Below are positions 1 through 7,600 of a stretch of 64,000 bases of DNA, one piece after another (the stretch's first letter is position 1; every line of letters starts with the position of its first letter). The notes beneath the pieces are model-generated. The model saw only the letters and a program-made list of their open reading frames with translations. It made no database searches and was not told the origin of the DNA. The DNA is from Bacillota bacterium (GTDB lineage Bacteria; Bacillota; Clostridia; Acetivibrionales; DSM-1351). The stretch lies in the NCBI GenBank assembly GCA_023439045.1, contig JAEXOY010000006.1, positions 1 to 64,000 on the forward strand, given 5' to 3'. Made by a program: the position numbers and the translations under genes.

Positions 1-36
1 CTGCTCGCGGGTTTCGGGAGTGCGGGGGCGTTAGCT
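1..36 (+). repeat. attC site, right arm (cut by window edge)
   Basis: The window opens inside the repeat arm GGGTTTCGGGAGTGCGGGGG followed by the core site GTTAGCT at 30-36. The same arm ends most later attC sites. GTTAGCT is complementary to the inverse core AGCTAAC at 627-633, so this marks the left edge of the first complete cassette. The array therefore continues to the left of the window. Confidence 0.85.
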
Positions 37-184
37 GAAATCGATAGTCTCTAGTACATAAAAATGAGGATAATAAATAGTATGTTTATTCTTTTAACCC
101 ATAGTGTGTATTATAGTGGCAACAAAATGTCAGTGAAACATCAAGGTGATACTATGAATTTGGTACAAAAAATGGAGGGTAGTT

Positions 185-601
185 ATGGATAATGATTACT
201 TGCTTAAGAGATACTCGGAATTATCAGATGAAGAACTCTTACTAATAGTACAAGAAAATTCAAAAGACTATACCGAAGATGCTATTATGATTGCTAAAAG
301 TGTACTTGAAAGAAGAAGTATTTCAACAAAAACATTTGCTGAAAAAGGGACAGGAGATGAAATAGAAGAATTTCAAGTGAATACGATAAGTAATAATACT
401 ATTGCTCAAATAATAAAGTCCATAGGTATTATCGTAATAATTATTGGATCAATTATTGGTTTAGCTTTAATGATTAAGTTGTATTTTTTATCAGGATTAC
501 TAACAATTATCTCAGTTATAATAATTGGTTTTTTATTTATAGGATTTGGTGAAATGATAAATTTGTTACATCAGATTAATGAAAAGCAAAATAAAAGATA
601 G
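185..601 (+). CDS. small membrane protein of unknown function, 138 aa
   Basis: I do not recognise the family. The N-terminal part (residues 1-60) is soluble, charged and predicted helical (YSELSDEELLLIVQEN), similar in style to small Firmicute proteins with a short acidic helical head. Residues about 75-125 form two hydrophobic membrane helices separated by a short turn. The start is well supported by GGAGGGT at 174-180, four bases before the ATG. It is the only gene of the first full cassette, whose ends pair (GTTAGCT at 30, AGCTAAC at 627). Probably an inner-membrane protein; function unknown. Confidence 0.75.
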   Translation: MDNDYLLKRYSELSDEELLLIVQENSKDYTEDAIMIAKSVLERRSISTKTFAEKGTGDEIEEFQVNTISNNTIAQIIKSIGIIVIIIGSIIGLALMIKLYFLSGLLTIISVIIIGFLFIGFGEMINLLHQINEKQNKR

Positions 602-626
602 AAGTGATGGGTGTTTATACGACTTC

Positions 627-814
627 AGCTAACAATCGCACTCCCGCAAGGGCTGGCGGTAAAGTTGTTGGTATGGTGCCGTCTTTGGCTACAAGTGGTA
701 GATAGTGCTTTTTAGTAGGCATTGTGCAGATTTGTTGGTCGCCAGCCAAACACCGCTCGTAGAGTCGAGGTGTCACTACTGCTCGCGGGTTTCGGGAGTG
801 CGGGGGCGTTAGAT
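627..814 (+). repeat. attC site 1 (type A, complete)
   Basis: Inverse core AGCTAAC at 627-633 and core GTTAGAT at 808-814. Outer arms GCACTCCCG (638-646) and CGGGAGTGC (793-801) are perfectly complementary. A second pair, GGCTGGCG (651-658) with CGCCAGCC (740-747), and a third small hairpin, ACACC (750-754) with GGTGT (769-773), predict a branched fold of the single strand. At 188 bp it is longer than usual attC sites. Reference copy for the type A repeat. Confidence 0.9.
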
Positions 815-900
815 GAAACTCTTTTATGAAGTGCATATCAGTTAAAAAGTGTGAACTTAAGATTATTTTTATTAGGTGTCATTAAAAGGAGAGATAATAT

Positions 901-1284
901 ATGGGAAAAATTCTTCATTCAATACTTGCGGTGTTTCCTACACCGAATATAGAAGAAACCGCTAAGTATTATAACGAGATTATGGGATTTAGAATTGTTA
1001 AATATTTAGATGTAAAAGAACCCCACATATGTCTTTACCGTGATAGTGTAGAAATAGTATTGACTAAAGCAAATAGCGAAAAAGTCCACACGAATAGGGA
1101 ACTCTACGGTTATGGGGAAGATTCTTATTTTATTACGGACAATCAAGAAGCATTACAAAATGAATTTATAAGTAAAGGAGCTAAAATTGTTCGTCCGCTC
1201 CACATCACAGATTATAATAATTTGGAATTTATGTTAGAAGATATAGACGGACGGTGGATTGCTTTTGGAATGAAACAAAAATAA
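901..1284 (+). CDS. VOC family (glyoxalase/bleomycin-resistance fold) protein, 127 aa
   Basis: Single vicinal-oxygen-chelate domain of the usual single-domain length. It starts with a beta strand (SILAVFPTPNIEETAKYYNE), the typical paired helix 'YYNEIMGFRIV', and ends with the metal-side strand LEFMLEDIDGRWIAFG. VOC proteins bind a divalent metal and act as lyases, isomerases, dioxygenases or drug-binding proteins; the substrate here cannot be read. Start supported by AAGGAGAG upstream of ATG 901. Sole gene of a cassette with matching ends (GTTAGAT 808, ATCTAAC 1382). Its leader (811-880) resembles the leader of the unrelated flavodoxin-like gene at 19824. Confidence 0.85.
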   Translation: MGKILHSILAVFPTPNIEETAKYYNEIMGFRIVKYLDVKEPHICLYRDSVEIVLTKANSEKVHTNRELYGYGEDSYFITDNQEALQNEFISKGAKIVRPLHITDYNNLEFMLEDIDGRWIAFGMKQK

Positions 1285-1381
1285 TGCTTCTGAAAATAAT
1301 CATAATCAAAAGTTATTTTACTTCATTTTGTTTATTTGATGTGAAAAGACTAAAAAAGGATTGTATAAGATTGGGAACTTC

Positions 1382-1482
1382 ATCTAACAATCGCACTCCC
1401 GCAAGGGCTGCCGGTAAAGTTGTTGGTGCGGTGTCGTTTTTGGCTACAAGTGGTAGATAGTGATTTTTAACGAGGATTGTAC
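1382..1482 (+). repeat. attC site 2, left arm only (truncated)
   Basis: Inverse core ATCTAAC at 1382-1388 followed by the type A left arm and central segment (CTACAAGTGGTAGATAGTG). Similarity stops near 1482; the right arm and core GTTRRRY are missing. The next gene's ribosome binding site follows directly. The cassette downstream can no longer be separated from this one at this junction. Confidence 0.8.
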
Positions 1483-1512
1483 TAATTATATTCTCGGGAG
1501 GTGTGAATTAAA

Positions 1513-1992
1513 ATGATTAAGCCAATTGTAAAATCAGATTTATTATCTTGTCTTGAAGTTTTCCATCGTGGCTATGAAACTGTAGCGATAGAATTTGGTC
1601 TAACTGAAGAAAACTGCCCAGATAGAGGACGAGCAAGTATACAATTTGATAAATTAGCATATGAATTTGAAAATGGTGCATTAATGTTTGGATATTTTTT
1701 GGAAAACAAAACTATTGGTTTTCTGAGTCTAAAATTTGATGAAAATGCTATCTGTAAGCTGAATGACATAATTATTCTTCCAGAACATAGACATAAAGGA
1801 TATGGTAAAGAATTGCTTGAGTTTTGTAAAATTAAAGCACTTGAACGTGGCGCTAATAAAATCATTATAGGCATGATTGATGAAAATAACAAACTTAAAA
1901 ATTGGTACATAATGAACGGTTTTATTAATGTTGGATATAAAAAATATGATAAAGCCCCTTTTACAGTTGGATTTATGGAATGCGCATTGTAA
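1513..1992 (+). CDS. GNAT family N-acetyltransferase, 159 aa
   Basis: GNAT fold of standard length. The acetyl-CoA pyrophosphate loop is seen as HRHKGYGKELLEFC (R/Q-x-x-G-x-G/A pattern, residues about 95-108), preceded by the beta-4 strand KLNDIIILPEH. The C-terminal NKLKNWYIMNGFINVGY matches the conserved 'N..a..fYek.GF' segment. Likely a cytoplasmic acetyl transfer enzyme; acceptor unknown. Good ribosome binding site GGGAGGTG (1496-1503) nine bases before ATG 1513. It follows a truncated attC and is followed by a complete one. Confidence 0.88.
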   Translation: MIKPIVKSDLLSCLEVFHRGYETVAIEFGLTEENCPDRGRASIQFDKLAYEFENGALMFGYFLENKTIGFLSLKFDENAICKLNDIIILPEHRHKGYGKELLEFCKIKALERGANKIIIGMIDENNKLKNWYIMNGFINVGYKKYDKAPFTVGFMECAL

Positions 1993-2061
1993 ACGAGCTT
2001 GTTCACTACATTCGAATAATATGGGATAGATTAAAACCTTTTTATAAAGAGTGGGAGCTTC

Positions 2062-2248
2062 ATCTAACAATCGCACTCCCGCAAGGGCTGGCGATAAAGT
2101 TGCTGGTACGGTGCCGTCTTTGGCTACAAGTGGTAGATAGTGCTTTTTAGCAAAGATTGTGCAAATTGTTGGTCGCCAGCCAAACACCGCTCGCAGAGTC
2201 GAGGTGTCACTAGCTGCTCGCGGGTTTCGGGAGTGCTGGGCGTTAGGC
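2062..2248 (+). repeat. attC site 3 (type A, complete)
   Basis: Inverse core ATCTAAC 2062-2068, core GTTAGGC 2242-2248, with the type A outer arms and central segment between. The sequence before it (AGAGTGGGAGCTTCATC) resembles a decayed copy near 21637. Confidence 0.88.
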
Positions 2249-2277
2249 GAAATACAACAAGAGAGAGGTAGCAAATT

Positions 2278-2820
2278 GTGAAAAAAGAAAAAAGCTTATC
2301 AAAAGCAAAATCCAATTTAATTTTTATTATTATTGGCCTTCAAATTATTTATTCAGCCTATAAATTTATTATTACGGCATCAATTGTAACTTTTAGTTTT
2401 GAATTACTATTTAACCCATTAATCATTTTAAATATAACAATATATGGTATTGTTATATACATAAGTATTAGTTTTATACGTCTAAAACCAATAGGATGGT
2501 ATGGCTGTACAAGTTTATACACCTTTAATTTTTTAAAAGGTATTTTAATTATAATTTCGATAATAACTGTTTCAACTTTTAAAAACACAATATTTCAAAA
2601 TCTGAAATTGCCTTCATTAACTCTAAATTCAAATATTTTTTTGGAGTTACTTATATTTACTATATCTACGGTTATGCTTTGGTTTATGTACAATAGCGAC
2701 GTTATTGATGGGATAGAATTTGAAAATAAATCAAAGAAGAAAATAATTGTTAAGTCAGTAATTTTTTCAATACTTATTTTAATAATTATTTGTTTGTTAT
2801 TGTTCATTTTGGTAAAGTAA
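2278..2820 (+). CDS. integral membrane protein of unknown function, 180 aa
   Basis: Unrecognised. The protein is strongly hydrophobic with about five predicted membrane helices (residues near 13-33, 38-60, 78-98, 110-132, 150-178) and a basic N terminus (KKEKSLSKAKS). The start is GTG at 2278, supported by GAGAGGTAG a few bases upstream; no better in-frame start is near. Sole gene in a cassette whose ends match exactly (GTTAGGC 2242, GCCTAAC 2856). Very AT-rich and Ile/Phe-rich. Confidence 0.72.
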   Translation: MKKEKSLSKAKSNLIFIIIGLQIIYSAYKFIITASIVTFSFELLFNPLIILNITIYGIVIYISISFIRLKPIGWYGCTSLYTFNFLKGILIIISIITVSTFKNTIFQNLKLPSLTLNSNIFLELLIFTISTVMLWFMYNSDVIDGIEFENKSKKKIIVKSVIFSILILIIICLLLFILVK

Positions 2821-2855
2821 AGATACTTATAAGTAGATTTATCAAAAGTAACTTC

Positions 2856-3043
2856 GCCTAACAATCGCACTCCCGCAAGGGCTGGCGGTAAAGATGTTGG
2901 TACGGTGCCGTCTTTAGTTACAAGTGGTAGATAGTGCTTTTTAGCAAGGATAGTGCTAGTTGTTGATCGCACAGCCAGACCTGCTCGCCGTGCCGTGGTG
3001 ACACATCGGCTCGACAGGCCTCGGGAGTGCGGGGGCGTTCTAT
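2856..3043 (+). repeat. attC site 4 (type A, complete)
   Basis: Inverse core GCCTAAC 2856-2862 and core GTTCTAT 3037-3043. The middle reads CGCACAGCC instead of CGCCAGCC, weakening the second helix seen in site 1. The right arm is slightly diverged (GACAGGCCTCGGGAGTGCGG). Confidence 0.88.
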
Positions 3044-3145
3044 GAAATCAGATGTATTTAGCATAGTGCTTCATTTATAAATTTAAAGTGCATATATGTA
3101 AAATATGGGAAGTCAAGATTTATAAAAAATTGAGAGGGTAATTTC

Positions 3146-4033
3146 ATGGGATTATTTAAGAAGAAAGAATTAAAACAACAGTTAGACCAAAAAGCAAAAT
3201 TTCAGTCAATGTTTATGATGCAGTTGTTATTTGAGAAGGCGCCGATAAAACCGAAGATTGAAACAATTAAAGAAGCATTGAAGAAAAAGTTTGGCGAAGT
3301 TGATATTGTATCAGCAGATAAGGCATTGACATCTTTTGCTATTAAAAAATATACAGCAACTTTTAAAGAAGGACGCCTGCCTCCGCAAGTATTAATTATG
3401 GATGTTCAGGCTTTTAATGGGGATGAGATTAGTCAGTTAGAGAGAAGTCAGTTATGGAATGTTGAAAACGGAAACTCTGTCCTCGAAGAATGCAAATATG
3501 TTATCACTATTTCGGACATGATGGCATCTGTTATGGATTATAAAGAACGTTGTGAGTTGTTGATGGATTGGTTGGAAGCGACTTTAGAGATGTTTCCTGA
3601 ATGTAAAGCAGTCTGGATAAAAACAGCGGGAAATCTTTTCATGACGGAGCAAATTCTTGAACATAATATTCCAAGAGAAGAACGTTTTATTTATTTTTGT
3701 GTTAATGTACGATTTTTCAATATCCAAGGAACTAATGATATGTTAGTGGATACCTTGGGATTATATGCAATTGGATTGCCAGATGTTCAGTATCATTTTC
3801 ATGACATAGAACCTAATGATGTGGTCAATCATGCAAGCAATGTTGCCTCTTATCTATTTGATAATAATGTACCAATAGAAAATGGTCAGACAATTGATGG
3901 AATTGTGAATGGTCAGTTAAGTAGAGAGATACAATGGAAGTGTCATTACGAGATGTCGCTAATTCAACCAGAACGTGAAGTAGTAGATATATGCCCAGGC
4001 CAACATGCATCGGGAGGAAGAGAATATAGATGA
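3146..4033 (+). CDS. DUF4261 domain protein, 295 aa
   Basis: Matches my memory of the DUF4261 family: a long alpha/beta N-terminal domain, then the C-terminal signature VRFFNIQGTNDMLVDTLG (residues about 192-209), LPDVQYHFHDIEPN and NHASNVASYLFDNN. Members are usually 250-300 aa, as here. Function is unknown; homologues often accompany polymorphic toxin or suppressor-type genes in other genomes (recalled, not visible here). Ribosome binding site GAGAGGGT (3132-3139) precedes ATG 3146. Cassette ends match perfectly (GTTCTAT 3037, ATAGAAC 4183). Confidence 0.8.
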   Translation: MGLFKKKELKQQLDQKAKFQSMFMMQLLFEKAPIKPKIETIKEALKKKFGEVDIVSADKALTSFAIKKYTATFKEGRLPPQVLIMDVQAFNGDEISQLERSQLWNVENGNSVLEECKYVITISDMMASVMDYKERCELLMDWLEATLEMFPECKAVWIKTAGNLFMTEQILEHNIPREERFIYFCVNVRFFNIQGTNDMLVDTLGLYAIGLPDVQYHFHDIEPNDVVNHASNVASYLFDNNVPIENGQTIDGIVNGQLSREIQWKCHYEMSLIQPEREVVDICPGQHASGGREYR

Positions 4034-4182
4034 TACTACTCCGCAAACTAAATCTTAATACAATTCATAAGATTTGCTGAAACTCGAAAATACTTCACCC
4101 GATTCGTAACCTTTATATAGAGTGAAAAAAGATAGGGTATATGAGTTAGTGCAAGTAAATAGGAAAGCAGGCATCTGACTTC

Positions 4183-4368
4183 ATAGAACAATCGCACTCC
4201 CGCAAGGGCTGGCGGTAAGGTTGTTGGTGCTGTGCCGTCTTTGGCTACAAGTGGTAGAGAGTGCTTTTTAGCAGGGATAGTGCAGATTGTTGGTCCCCAG
4301 CCAAACTCCGCTCGCTGTGTCGTGGTGACACATCAGCTCGCGGGTTTCGGGAGTGCTGGGCGTTATGT
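4183..4368 (+). repeat. attC site 5 (type A, complete)
   Basis: Inverse core ATAGAAC 4183-4189, core GTTATGT 4362-4368, outer arms intact. The 150 bases before it (4034-4182) hold no gene. Confidence 0.88.
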
Positions 4369-4414
4369 GAAATGACTACACATGTAATAATTTGGTTTAT
4401 TATCCAGATACATA

Positions 4415-4423
4415 TGGTATAAT
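4415..4423 (+). promoter_or_regulatory. extended -10 promoter for the 4459 gene pair
   Basis: TGGTATAAT at 4415-4423 is a near-ideal extended -10 box 36 bases upstream of ATG 4459, after the attC core. The cassette appears to carry its own promoter. Confidence 0.6.
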
Positions 4424-4458
4424 TATTTTGAGACAATTTGAATGGAGGGAATGATATT

Positions 4459-4704
4459 ATGACATGGGATGATGTGAAAAAAGAATACCCAAATAAATTT
4501 GTAAAGATTAGGGTCATAAAAGATCATATAAAAGATAATATTCGATTTGTTGAGGAAATGGAAGTCATAAAGAGTTTTTCTGATAACCTAGAGGCTACTA
4601 GAGAACTTGTTAGGACAAAAGACGATACCTTAGTTTATCATACTGGTAAAGATAAAATTGAAATAGAGATAAAGCAATTATTTGGTTTTAGAGGTGCTGT
4701 ATAA
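4459..4704 (+). CDS. small protein partner of retropepsin-like protease, 81 aa
   Basis: Unrecognised small soluble protein starting MTWDDVKKEYPNKFV and ending GFRGAV. Start chosen at ATG 4459 because GGAGGG (4444-4449) sits just before it; a longer frame from TTG 4438 has no support. It stops one base before the next gene (4706), so the two are translationally coupled. The same pair, with the related sequence WEEVRKLYSNQFVKLEIL, is decayed at 13513-13919, which supports a conserved two-gene unit. Possibly an adaptor or substrate of the protease; that is inference. Confidence 0.72.
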   Translation: MTWDDVKKEYPNKFVKIRVIKDHIKDNIRFVEEMEVIKSFSDNLEATRELVRTKDDTLVYHTGKDKIEIEIKQLFGFRGAV

Positions 4705-4705
4705 G

Positions 4706-5089
4706 ATGAATATACATTACAGAGATGGCTTGATTTTTACTTCAATTACTTTAACTTTTAGAGGAGTTCAAAAAGAGGTAGATAATATTGTAATTGATAC
4801 TGGTGCATCTGAAACTATTATTTCGCCTGATATTGTTGAAGATATAGGAATTGAGGCAGAACTAGATGATATAGTGAATTCATTTTATGGTATTTGTGGT
4901 AGCCTCCATAATTTTTTCTCAAAGCAAGTTCAAAAAGTAAAATTTGGAGAGCTAGAATTAGATGATATTAAAGTGGATTTTGGAGTTATAGACCCTAAAG
5001 GCCAAATTAATGGTCTTCTTGGACTTGATTTGTTAATTAGATATGGGATTACAATAAATTTAAAGGAGTTTACAGTAAGCTCAAATTAG
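4706..5089 (+). CDS. retropepsin-like aspartyl protease, 127 aa
   Basis: Short aspartyl protease of the bacterial retropepsin type (gag-asp_proteas / RVP-like). The catalytic motif is VIDTGASETIIS at about residues 28-39; the conserved late segment LLGLDLLIRYGITINL matches the flap-end 'GlLGmdfL' region. Members are 110-140 aa and active as dimers. ATG 4706 is preferred over the upstream TTG because GAGGTG (4691-4696) lies inside the end of the upstream gene. No membrane segment, so cytoplasmic. Confidence 0.82.
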   Translation: MNIHYRDGLIFTSITLTFRGVQKEVDNIVIDTGASETIISPDIVEDIGIEAELDDIVNSFYGICGSLHNFFSKQVQKVKFGELELDDIKVDFGVIDPKGQINGLLGLDLLIRYGITINLKEFTVSSN

Positions 5090-5129
5090 AGAACTGTGAA
5101 TTCCTTTTGTTTTTAAAATTAGTCACTTC

Positions 5130-5316
5130 GGAGAACAATCGCACTCCCGCAAGGGGTGGCGGTAAAGTTACTGATACAGTGCCGTCTTTGGTTACAAGTG
5201 GTAGAGAGTGCTTTTTAGCAGGGAGAGTGCAGATTGGTTTGTTGCCAGCCAAACACCGCTCGCAGAGTCTTTGTGTCACTACTGCTCGCGGGTTTCGGGA
5301 GTGCTGGGCGTTATGT
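5130..5316 (+). repeat. attC site 6 (type A, complete; inverse core does not match cassette start)
   Basis: Inverse core GGAGAAC 5130-5136, core GTTATGT 5310-5316. The cassette begins with GTTATGT (4362), so the expected inverse core would be ACATAAC. The mismatch suggests a recombination or deletion that joined two cassettes. Confidence 0.82.
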
Positions 5317-5391
5317 GAAATCAGGCCAGAGAAAATTATGTTAAAAATCATATAATTGTAGTAATGCTTTTTCATCAATTTTATATAAGTA

Positions 5392-5400
5392 TGTTATAAT
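5392..5400 (+). promoter_or_regulatory. extended -10 promoter of the hicBA cassette
   Basis: TGTTATAAT at 5392-5400 is a good extended -10 box 36 bases before the hicB start, inside the cassette and after the attC core. It fits an autoregulated toxin-antitoxin operon. Confidence 0.6.
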
Positions 5401-5435
5401 AGTATTAAAAGCTAAATAAGAAAGGAATTAAATCA

Positions 5436-5657
5436 ATGTCAAAAGTTGTTGCTTATATAGAAAAGGATTTGGATTCTGGATTATATGTTGCAATTGTGCC
5501 TGGAATTCCTGGTGCGCATACTCAAGCAGAAACACTTGATGAGTTACAAGCTAAACTTAAAGAAGTAATTGAGCTATGTTTAGAAGAGATGGACCCCGAA
5601 GAAAGGATGCATTTGCCTGAATTTGTTGGTGTTCAGCAAGTCGAAGTTACCGTATGA
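5436..5657 (+). CDS. hicB: HicB-family antitoxin, 73 aa
   Basis: Short HicB-like antitoxin. The partial RNase H fold is seen in AYIEKDLDSGLYVAIVPGIPG and HTQAETLDELQAKLKEVIELCLEEM, as in HicB/UPF0150 proteins. It lacks a C-terminal DNA-binding domain, so it is the short form. HicB neutralises the HicA mRNA interferase. AAGGAATT precedes ATG 5436. It overlaps hicA by four bases (ATGA), giving translational coupling with the antitoxin first, the reverse of the classical hicA-hicB order. Toxin-antitoxin cassettes are a known stabilising feature of large integron arrays. Confidence 0.88.
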   Translation: MSKVVAYIEKDLDSGLYVAIVPGIPGAHTQAETLDELQAKLKEVIELCLEEMDPEERMHLPEFVGVQQVEVTV

Positions 5658-5887
5658 GTAAACTACAACTAATAGATGCAAAAACAATGGAAAAACTCTT
5701 GCAAACCATTGGCTTTACTAAATCTCGACAGAAAGGAAGCCATGTTTTTTATAGGCATACAGATGGAAGAACAACAACGGTACCATTTCATTGTAGTAAA
5801 GATCTAGCAAGACCTCTTATTCGCGCCATTCTAAACGAAATAAATATTTCTATCAATGAATACAATAATTTATTAAAAGACCTTTAG
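5654..5887 (+). CDS. hicA: HicA-family mRNA interferase toxin, 77 aa
   Basis: HicA toxin with the double-stranded-RNA-binding-like fold. The catalytic histidine is visible in RQKGSHVFYRH (His30), preceded by LLQTIGFTKSR and followed by TTTVPFHCSKDLARPLIRAIL. Length (77 aa) is slightly above the usual 55-70. HicA cleaves mRNA and causes growth arrest unless bound by HicB. Start is the ATG in the ATGA overlap with hicB. Confidence 0.88.
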   Translation: MSKLQLIDAKTMEKLLQTIGFTKSRQKGSHVFYRHTDGRTTTVPFHCSKDLARPLIRAILNEINISINEYNNLLKDL

Positions 5888-5919
5888 AATCTATTTCTTT
5901 TCAAAATAAATCTAACTTC

Positions 5920-6107
5920 ACCTAACAATCGCACTCCCGCAAGGGCTGGCGGTAAAGTTATTGGTGTGGTGCCGTCTTTGGCTACAAGTGGTAGATAGTG
6001 CTTTTTAGCAAGGATAGTTCAAATTGTTGGTCACCAGCCAAACTCCGCTCGCAGAGCCTTTGTGTCACTAGCTGCTCGCGGGTTTCGGGAGTGCTGGGGC
6101 GTTATAT
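5920..6107 (+). repeat. attC site 7 (type A, complete)
   Basis: Inverse core ACCTAAC 5920-5926 (one mismatch to the ACATAAC expected from the cassette start GTTATGT at 5310); core GTTATAT 6101-6107. Outer arms intact. Confidence 0.87.
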
Positions 6108-6157
6108 GAAACCGTGCCTGAGAATCTATAGGCTTAGAAAAAGAGAGGATTGATACA

Positions 6158-6373
6158 ATGAAAAATAAGAAAATGCTATTAAAACTAAAGGCATTGTTTT
6201 TTACGGGGATTATTTCAGCTGCAACCTTAAGAGGATGTACATATGGACCTCCACCTGCCATCGTTGATATTGACAAATCACAACAAGCTTTGTTTCAAAA
6301 CAGTGATATTAATAAAGTACAAGAATATATTAATTCACTAGGAGTAAAGAATGAAAAAACAGAAAAAATTTAA
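6158..6373 (+). CDS. short peptide/lipoprotein precursor of an rSAM/lipoprotein system, 71 aa
   Basis: The N terminus is basic (MKNKKMLLKLK) followed by a hydrophobic stretch and the segment RGCTYGPPPAIVD (residues about 26-38), then a hydrophilic tail. This matches my memory of the 'lipo_with_rSAM' precursors, which show a lipobox-like hydrophobic run followed by Cys-x-Tyr-Gly-x-Pro. It overlaps by 23 bases with a radical SAM/SPASM gene whose start lies inside it. Inference: the peptide after the cysteine is the substrate for the enzyme. AGAGAGGA at 6141-6148 is the ribosome binding site for ATG 6158. It could also be a simple small lipoprotein. Confidence 0.72.
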   Translation: MKNKKMLLKLKALFFTGIISAATLRGCTYGPPPAIVDIDKSQQALFQNSDINKVQEYINSLGVKNEKTEKI

Positions 6374-7445
6374 AACGTTCAATAACAAAATAAATAGTTG
6401 GAAGTGGAGAAATGCCAAAGCAATTATGTTTCAATTGCATGAATTGAGTTATTTTTTCTGGGAATGCACATTAAAATGTAACTTAAATTGTCTTCACTGT
6501 GGCTCGGATTGTACTAAAGATGAAAAGTGTATTGAACTGCAAAAGGAAAAAGTTATAAAAGTGTTCAATGACATAGCTAATAATTATGCCCCTAAGGAAA
6601 TCATGATAGCAGTTACAGGAGGAGAACCACTATTAAGAGAAGATTTATTTGATATACTTTCAGAAATATCGAAAATAGGATTTCAGTGGGGAATGGTAAC
6701 TAATGGAATGTTAGTGGATGAAGATGTTGTTATTAGGTGTAAAGAATTGGGCATGAGAACTGTATCCGTTAGTTTAGATGGATTAGAAGAAACTCATAAC
6801 TGGTTAAGAAATAATAAGGAATCATACAAACGAGCTATTTGTGCTTTAAAGTTATTTGTGGAGAAAGGAAACTTGAGCATAGTAGAAGCAATTACATGTG
6901 TAAACAAGCGAAACATATCTCAATTAGAAGATATATACAAAGAGCTAGAGAACATCGGCATTAATAGGTGGAGATTGATTTCACCATTTCCATTAGGAAG
7001 AGCGGAATCAATAACTGAATTGTCAGTTGATAAAAATTTGATATTAAGTATCTTTGAATTTGTAATATCAAAAAGAAAAAATTCTAATAAAATAGAAATA
7101 GAATACTCTGAAGAAGGGTATTTGGGATGTGAGTGGGAAAATAAAATAAGAAATGGTAATTTTTATTGTGGGGCAGGAATAAACGTCGGGGGATTACTAT
7201 GTGATGGCTCTTTTGGTGCATGTCCATCACTTCATAGGCAATGGAATCAAGGACATGTAGATGAGATTTCGTTTTCGGAAGCTTGGGAATCTAGATACAG
7301 AAATATGAGGAACAGGGAATGGATGAAAAGCAATGAATGTAAGTCATGTAAAGAATGGAAGGATTGTCAAGGTTCAAGTCTGCATTTATGGGATTGGAAT
7401 AACGGAAAACAAAAAATATGTCATTTTAAATTAATAAATTCTTAA
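6351..7445 (+). CDS. radical SAM/SPASM peptide-modifying enzyme (rSAM/lipoprotein system), 364 aa
   Basis: Radical SAM core with the [4Fe-4S] ligands Cys43, Cys47 and Cys50 in CNLNCLHCGSDC, an AdoMet 'GGEPLL' motif (residues about 92-97), and the TNGM and SLDG strands typical of the family. The C-terminal SPASM region is cysteine-rich: CGAGIN, LLCDGSFGACPS and CKSCKEWKDCQG, expected to bind auxiliary clusters. Opening HELSYFFWECTLKCNLNC resembles the rSAM/lipoprotein family (TIGR04133-type, from memory). AGGAG (6340-6344) precedes ATG 6351, inside the precursor gene. Cassette ends match exactly (GTTATAT 6101, ATATAAC 7460), so the pair is one mobile unit. Confidence 0.87.
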   Translation: MKKQKKFKTFNNKINSWKWRNAKAIMFQLHELSYFFWECTLKCNLNCLHCGSDCTKDEKCIELQKEKVIKVFNDIANNYAPKEIMIAVTGGEPLLREDLFDILSEISKIGFQWGMVTNGMLVDEDVVIRCKELGMRTVSVSLDGLEETHNWLRNNKESYKRAICALKLFVEKGNLSIVEAITCVNKRNISQLEDIYKELENIGINRWRLISPFPLGRAESITELSVDKNLILSIFEFVISKRKNSNKIEIEYSEEGYLGCEWENKIRNGNFYCGAGINVGGLLCDGSFGACPSLHRQWNQGHVDEISFSEAWESRYRNMRNREWMKSNECKSCKEWKDCQGSSLHLWDWNNGKQKICHFKLINS

Positions 7446-7459
7446 AATTATGCGGCTTC

Positions 7460-7579
7460 ATATAACAATCGCACTCCCGCAAAGGCTGGCGGTAAAGCTA
7501 TTGGTGCGGTGCTGTCTTTGGCTACAAGTGGTAGATAGTGCTTTTAAGCATGGATAGTGCAGATTGGTTGAGCGCACAG
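7460..7579 (+). repeat. attC site 8, left part only (truncated)
   Basis: Inverse core ATATAAC 7460-7466 and type A left arm plus centre, ending near GTTGAGCGCACAG at 7579. No right arm or core; the next gene begins at 7601. Confidence 0.8.
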
Positions 7580-7600
7580 AGGAGGTTATTAGATAGGAGA

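Noticed and set aside
615..836. Open frames on either strand inside the 185 bp repeats (also near 2124, 5107, 5070, 6031, 10172, 15920)
   Set aside because: They translate the conserved attC sequence, recur at every copy with similar nonsense peptides, and have no ribosome binding site.
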